Shown: positions 6,820 through 9,804 of the stretch, piece after piece
Position numbering within the stretch: the stretch's first letter is position 1
Layout of the letters: the number at the start of each line of letters is the position of its first letter
NCBI GenBank assembly: GCA_009996555.1
Contig: JAACZX010000054.1
Span: 1 to 9,804, forward strand
Direction of reading: 5' to 3'
Length of the DNA stretch: 9,804 nt
Source: Chitinophagaceae bacterium
Lineage (GTDB): Bacteria; Bacteroidota; Bacteroidia; Chitinophagales; Chitinophagaceae
Notes under the pieces: generated by a model
Told to the model about the DNA's origin: nothing
Database searches by the model: none
The model's input: only the letters and a program-made list of their open reading frames with translations
Made by a program: the position numbers and the translations under genes

Positions 6820-7860
6820 CTACTTTCTGAAATAATGATCTGCAAGTGCATTGGCAATGGCACGGGGATTTGCTTCATCCGTATTTGTGAGAATGATAAT
6901 AGTAAGCCCATCATTCACAAAACGTGTATATACCGAACGGAAACCAATATTGGCGCCATCATGTGCAACTATCTTGCGGCCTTTATATTCATCAACAAAC
7001 CATCCAAAACCGTAATATTGTTTTGCATCTGCATTGGCCGATGTTTTAATAAACGGCTGCCACAGTTGTTCCCAATTCTCTTTTTTAAGAATGATCTTTT
7101 TCTCCCGAATAGCTTTTTCCCATTTGATCATATCCGTAGATGTGGAAAGAAAACCACCGCTGGGCCTTATGGCAAGCATGGCCGTGGCATTCAGCAATGT
7201 ATCGCCACGGTGCATATACCCTTCGGCACGGTTGGGAATAATGCGGTAAAAATCGGTGAGGTAACTGTTCATCATTCCCGCCGGTACAAATAGTTTTTCA
7301 TGAATATACTTTTCCCATGGCATGCCACTTGCCTGCCTGATGATGTCGGCAAGCATAAAATAAGCAAGATTGCAATACTGGTATTTTTCTCCGGTTGCAA
7401 ATACAAGCGGCAAGCTGTATGCCGAGCGGATAATGTTTATATCGGGTTGTATATTGAAATTGTTATACGCTGGCCCTTCACGCTGCAGACCCGATGTGTG
7501 CGACATGAGATGTTTTATTTGAATGGGCCGCCATGTTTCCGGTGCATCAGGAAAAAAACGGTGAACATGATCTTCAATACTCAGCTTTCCTTCTTCCATC
7601 AGCTTCATAATGGCCGTGGTAAAAAACTGTTTGCTCACAGAGCCAAGCCTGATGACGGTTTCTGCATTTACCGGCACATTCAGTTCTACATTGGCAAGAC
7701 CATAACCTTTGTTTACCACCGCCACACCGTTTTTAATAACGGCCAGCGAAAGACCGGCGATCTTTTGTTTTTCCATCAGCTGCTTTACAATTATATCCGT
7801 ACTATCGGTTTGTGCCATTGCAACAAATGGCAACAGGAAAAAAAGCAACAATTTGTACAT
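6820..7860 (-). CDS. Secreted serine hydrolase, beta-lactamase (class C / CubicO-like) fold
   Basis: 346 residues. A short signal peptide (about 1-16, LLLFFLLPFVAMA then QTD) indicates export to the periplasm. The penicillin-binding/beta-lactamase catalytic set is complete: S74-x-x-K77 (SVSK, nucleophile and general base), Y162-C-N164 (the Y-x-N motif) and H300-D-G302 (HDG replacing the KTG motif, as is usual in CubicO and esterase-type members). HLMSHTSGL (117-125) and PSGGFLSTSTDM (233-244) are also typical. Family members include D-aminopeptidases, esterases, DD-peptidases and class C beta-lactamases; the HxG motif favours esterase or peptidase activity over true beta-lactamase. The ATG at 7860 directly precedes the hydrophobic leader. 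A small palindrome (CTTGA 7877-7881 / TCAAG 7889-7893) lies just upstream of the start. The 171 bp to the next gene holds no other clear feature. Confidence 0.92.
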   Translation of the reverse strand: MYKLLLFFLLPFVAMAQTDSTDIIVKQLMEKQKIAGLSLAVIKNGVAVVNKGYGLANVELNVPVNAETVIRLGSVSKQFFTTAIMKLMEEGKLSIEDHVHRFFPDAPETWRPIQIKHLMSHTSGLQREGPAYNNFNIQPDINIIRSAYSLPLVFATGEKYQYCNLAYFMLADIIRQASGMPWEKYIHEKLFVPAGMMNSYLTDFYRIIPNRAEGYMHRGDTLLNATAMLAIRPSGGFLSTSTDMIKWEKAIREKKIILKKENWEQLWQPFIKTSANADAKQYYGFGWFVDEYKGRKIVAHDGANIGFRSVYTRFVNDGLTIIILTNTDEANPRAIANALADHYFRK

Positions 7861-8031
7861 GCGGAAAAAATTTGTTCTTGAATGAACATCAAGTATACGA
7901 AATATATGCGGGTGTAAATTGGCAAGGGCTGAATTAATAATGAGAAGATGGTACGACTAAGGCAGCAATTCTTTCTGTTATTCCGGCAAATGATCTATTG
8001 AGGCGCATCACTTGTTCCGTGAAAGGTTTCT

Positions 8032-8550
8032 TCACAAAGAATAATTGTTGTTCAGTTGATAGTTCTTCAGTATCTGCCATTTTCCGCCGTTGATTTGTTC
8101 AATCAAACTGATTGTATCAAAAATCAAATACGTGGGCATACTGATCGTTTGAATAATTGAAAACAGTTCGTCTGTACAGGTTGAATTTCGTGGATGCATT
8201 AATGTGATGTGCGGGGCAGGCATGCGAATGGCAGTTGATAAGCCTGCTAAAACTTTTGAACGAAGCAAGTGAAACGGCTCATTGTTCCCCAAAGCCGGTA
8301 ACAGAACGCCTGTGCCATTTTCGAACCTTGTTACGGGGCCAAAGCTGATGGCAATTTTTGGCATGTCAAGTTGTTGCAGGTTGTGTAATACAGAATGAAT
8401 GTTTTCAATTTCATCTTCACGGCAAAGTGTAACGTGGCTGTCAATCAGTTGCTGTTGCATTGGATTGAATTGCCTGCGCACACGTTCTATTTCCTGTGCT
8501 TTATTCCTGTTCACAAACAGCGTGAGTTGTTGCCTGCTATTTTTGTTCAA
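8032..8550 (-). CDS. 2'-5' RNA ligase / 2H phosphoesterase family protein (LigT-like)
   Basis: 172 residues with the two catalytic H-x-T motifs of the 2H superfamily: H39-V-T41 (DSHVTLCRE) and H114-I-T116 (PHITLMHPRNS), spaced about 75 residues as expected. These enzymes cleave or form 2',5' or cyclic phosphodiester bonds in RNA or nucleotides; the exact reaction is not predictable. It is cytoplasmic, with no signal peptide. No ATG exists at the N-terminus: the frame opens after a TAA at 8565-8563, and TTG at 8550 is the best start because the first strand (RQQLTLFVN) begins right after it and the next methionine (residue 31) would remove it. I see no strong terminator downstream. The right neighbour is a dubious composite reading frame, suggesting the region upstream of this gene was rearranged. 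Confidence 0.85.
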   Translation of the reverse strand: MNKNSRQQLTLFVNRNKAQEIERVRRQFNPMQQQLIDSHVTLCREDEIENIHSVLHNLQQLDMPKIAISFGPVTRFENGTGVLLPALGNNEPFHLLRSKVLAGLSTAIRMPAPHITLMHPRNSTCTDELFSIIQTISMPTYLIFDTISLIEQINGGKWQILKNYQLNNNYSL

Positions 8551-8581
8551 GAGAATGTGGTTTTATTTTTTATCCGGCTGT

Positions 8582-8767
8582 TTATTTCTCTTTTTTATAA
8601 GACGGGTCTCCAGGAAGGGACTCGTTGTGCAGATACATTTCTTTTATATCATGTTTAAACAATGTGTCTATCTCTGCAGATTTCAACTTTTGTTCCTTGA
8701 TCACGACGAGTCGGCGTTGCCAGACATCGTCTTTGAAGCATAGAGTTTCGGCGGAGAAGGAAAGCAC
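8582..8767 (-). pseudogene. Composite short reading frame, possible gene remnant fused to cassette border
   Basis: 61 codons from a GTG at 8767. The first third (about residues 1-22) is encoded by GC-rich sequence that looks like non-coding border DNA, while the remaining part (EQKLKSAEIDTLFK and on, ending DPSYKKEK) has ordinary codon use and could be the 3' end of an older gene cut by insertion at about 8690-8700. It resembles no family I know. It ends 31 bp before the LigT-like gene on the same strand. It may be untranslated. Confidence 0.25.
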
Positions 8768-8801
8768 TGAACCCGCTTTTTTGCCAAACGCCTGTTATGC
8801 C
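8705..8801. repeat. GC-rich cassette-type border segment (left)
   Basis: This segment is markedly more GC-rich than the gene to its right. It contains CCCGCT (8772-8777), five T, then GCCAAACGCCTGTTATGCC (8783-8801), a motif with a close relative in the same orientation at 9541-9567. The arms GGCGTT (8713-8718) and AACGCC (8787-8792) are complementary, giving a potential fold of about 80 nt. On the minus strand it begins 6 nt after the stop codon of the 149-residue gene, starting GGCATAAC, loosely like the first core box of an integron attC site. A matching GTTRRRY box at the other end is not evident, so an attC call is not justified. Confidence 0.45.
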
Positions 8802-8807
8802 CAGTTT

Positions 8808-9257
8808 TTATTTTTCTGTCCAATATTTTTCTTTTAAATGTCCGGTCTTTTTAATGTCGCAACCTATTACAAATACTCTATAAACAGGTCTTTCTATTCC
8901 GTAATATGGTATTTTATCTTCACAAAATTCTGTTTCCATTGTCTGCAATATGTTTTTTAAATCATTGATTTTATTTATGTCTGCGGAAAAACCAATGCAA
9001 TGTGTCTTTGCCCATTTGTCAGACTTAATTTGATGAAAAGCATATTCGACAATTTCAGTTTCTGACTTGAAGTATTTCAAATTGTTTTTTTGTCCACGTT
9101 CTGTATAATACCAAATATAAAGTCCGCCTGATTTGTCAATTCCAAAACCTTCATAAATACTGCTTCCGTTAATTGAATAGCTATTAAAGTTGAAACAGTT
9201 TTCTTTCATCCAAATTTCAAGTTCGATTTCTGTCTTTGGTATATAAACACTATCCAT
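8808..9257 (-). CDS. Small protein of unknown function in AT-rich module
   Basis: 149 residues, no signal peptide or membrane segment, lysine- and aromatic-rich. I cannot name a family. Visible features are YEGFGIDKSGGLYIWYY (35-51) running into TERGQ (52-56), an alpha-helical SETEIVEYAFHQIKSD (65-80), and KWAKTHCIGF (81-90), then a helix (NDLKNILQTMETE) and a C-terminal strand (YRVFVIG, 126-132). The Y-x-x-ERG pattern followed by an F-x-(S/T)-E-x-E helix is reminiscent of small immunity-type proteins of polymorphic toxin systems, but this is an impression only. Its ATG at 9257 overlaps the end of the upstream gene by 8 bp, suggesting translational coupling. Base composition is clearly more AT-rich than in genes left of 8600, pointing to horizontal acquisition. 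Confidence 0.7.
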   Translation of the reverse strand: MDSVYIPKTEIELEIWMKENCFNFNSYSINGSSIYEGFGIDKSGGLYIWYYTERGQKNNLKYFKSETEIVEYAFHQIKSDKWAKTHCIGFSADINKINDLKNILQTMETEFCEDKIPYYGIERPVYRVFVIGCDIKKTGHLKEKYWTEK

Positions 9258-9459
9258 TTGTCAGTTTCTTATATGTAAATGGTCTCAACTTAATTTCAGT
9301 CTTTAATTTTTCAAATTTGCTGTCAAAATATAATTTAAAGAAGTGTTTTACGTCTTCCCAATTGTCAAGCTTAGTTTGAATTTGTTCGTCTTGATTTTCT
9401 CCATAAACAAAAAACAGGTCAAGGTTTTTGTGAACTTCAAGGACAAATTCGTTCTCCAT
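9250..9459 (-). CDS. Very small protein of unknown function, coupled to its downstream neighbour
   Basis: 69 residues from ATG at 9459; a TTG at 9495 would give 81 residues, adding LYRLTFPFWVGH. The ATG is preferred because the first dozen codons of the longer form abut GC-rich border DNA. No family recognised. The sequence starts with a beta-type segment (EFVLEVHKNLDLFFVYG), then an acidic linker and a helical part (DNWEDVKHFFKLYFDSKFEKLK), ending in a basic tail. No membrane segment or signal peptide. It shares the 8 bp ATGGATAG with the start of the 149-residue gene, so the two are made together. The pair could be a two-component unit, but nothing in the sequence proves toxin or immunity function. 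Confidence 0.6.
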   Translation of the reverse strand: MENEFVLEVHKNLDLFFVYGENQDEQIQTKLDNWEDVKHFFKLYFDSKFEKLKTEIKLRPFTYKKLTNG

Positions 9460-9499
9460 ATGTCCAACCCAAAAAGGGAATGTCAGCCGGTACAAATGC

Positions 9500-9567
9500 T
9501 AAATAGAATTACAGGTGATGACCGACGCTTTGCGTCGCCCCCCGCTGCCGCAAAACTGCATGTTGCC
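9500..9567. repeat. GC-rich cassette-type border segment (right)
   Basis: It carries CCCGCT (9541-9546), 3 nt, then GCAAAACTGCATGTTGCC (9550-9567). This aligns to the left border motif (8783-8801) with only a few mismatches and a 2-nt indel, in the same orientation. Next to it is a perfect hairpin, CGACGC / GCGTCG with a TTT loop (9523-9537). On the minus strand the motif lies about 30 nt after the stop codon of the truncated gene at the window edge and ends close to the start of the small-gene pair. No reading frame fits it convincingly. Confidence 0.45.
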
Positions 9568-9596
9568 TGCTGGCGTTCTGTGTCCACCGAAAACTG

Positions 9597-9803
9597 TTAC
9601 CAACTCTCAAACTTTGTCCCTTTTAAAAAGTAGTCGTAAGAAAAAAGCTGGTCGTTAATTTCCTTTTTCTTCAAGAGATATTGCTTTGTGTCAAGCTCGT
9701 TATTTTCTCTGGCTTTTGAAAGCTGTTCCAATTCTTGTTTCTTAAGGTGTCGCTTTTTAACATTCTCGTAATCTTCTAAATCTTTCTGACGTTGTTGTAC
9801 AAT
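9597..9803 (-). CDS. 3' end of a charged, probably coiled-coil protein (truncated by window edge)
   Basis: 68 codons run open from the right edge to a TAA at 9597-9599; the start lies outside the window. The visible part is dominated by Lys, Glu and Gln in a helical pattern (VQQRQKDLEDYENVKKRHLK, then KQELEQLSKARENNELD), consistent with a coiled coil, and ends in KEINDQLFSYDYFLKGTKFESW. No family recognised. The long stop-free stretch with biased composition and ordinary codons makes it likely real. It is on the same strand as the other cassette genes and is followed by a border motif, like them. Confidence 0.6.
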   Translation of the reverse strand: MVQQRQKDLEDYENVKKRHLKKQELEQLSKARENNELDTKQYLLKKKEINDQLFSYDYFLKGTKFESW

Positions 9804-9804
9804 G

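Noticed and set aside
6835..7881. Plus-strand open frames antisense to the serine hydrolase
   Set aside because: The minus-strand protein has signal peptide and the full S-x-x-K, Y-x-N and H-x-G set; the plus-strand frames show no motif.
7936..8035. Minus-strand 33-codon frame starting with GTG at the LigT-like stop codon (KKPFTEQVMRLNRSF and on)
   Set aside because: Too short, no similarity recognised, no leader of its own; plausible by chance in a 171-bp gap.
8019..8035. GTGAA / TTCAC hairpin at the end of the LigT-like gene as terminator
   Set aside because: Only 5 bp, AT-rich, overlapping the stop codon, with no T-run after it on the minus strand.
8713..8801. Canonical integron attC site
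   Set aside because: Partial inverted arms and GCATAAC / GTTATGC boxes are suggestive, but the opposite core box (GTTRRRY with matching RYYYAAC) is not found and no integrase gene is in the window.

Overview
The window looks like chromosomal DNA of a Bacteroidota bacterium, probably Chitinophagaceae-like. This is inferred from moderately AT-rich DNA, A-rich leaders without Shine-Dalgarno motifs, promoter candidates resembling the TTTG / TAnnTTTG type, and a gene complement typical of that group (RDD membrane protein, pirin, secreted beta-lactamase-fold hydrolase, metallophosphoesterase fused to a PQQ-like propeller). No rRNA, tRNA, CRISPR array, transposase or integrase gene was seen. All genes but one (2678-4519, plus strand) lie on the minus strand.

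Layout. 1-208: gene-free, with two hairpins; the GC-rich one is a credible terminator for the methyltransferase gene at 209-1021. 1236-1821: a small exported or lipoprotein-like protein of unknown function, whose signal peptide and body lie in different frames (apparent single-base frameshift). 1871-2548: an MBL-fold metallohydrolase, divergent from 2678-4519, a secreted calcineurin-like phosphoesterase with a C-terminal beta-propeller. 4558-5331: a multi-pass membrane protein of unknown function, just downstream of a pirin gene (5369-6250). 6308-6377: ten tandem 7-bp repeat units between pirin and an RDD-family membrane protein (6387-6797). 6820-7860: a secreted serine beta-lactamase-fold hydrolase. 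8032-8550: a 2H phosphoesterase (2'-5' RNA ligase/LigT-like).

From about 8690 to the right edge the character changes. Two short overlapping AT-rich genes of unknown function (8808-9257 and 9250-9459) sit between two GC-rich, largely non-coding segments. These segments carry related border motifs in the same orientation (8772-8801 and 9541-9567), each just downstream of a minus-strand stop codon. The second motif follows a further, truncated lysine/glutamate-rich reading frame (9597-9803). This resembles an array of gene cassettes, and it is the part of the window most likely to be accessory and under-described.

Functional links between genes are weak. Plausible co-transcribed pairs are pirin with the membrane protein (37-bp gap), the serine hydrolase with the RDD protein (22-bp gap), MBL hydrolase with the frameshifted exported protein (49-bp gap), and the two overlapping cassette genes (8-bp overlap). 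No single pathway unites the window.
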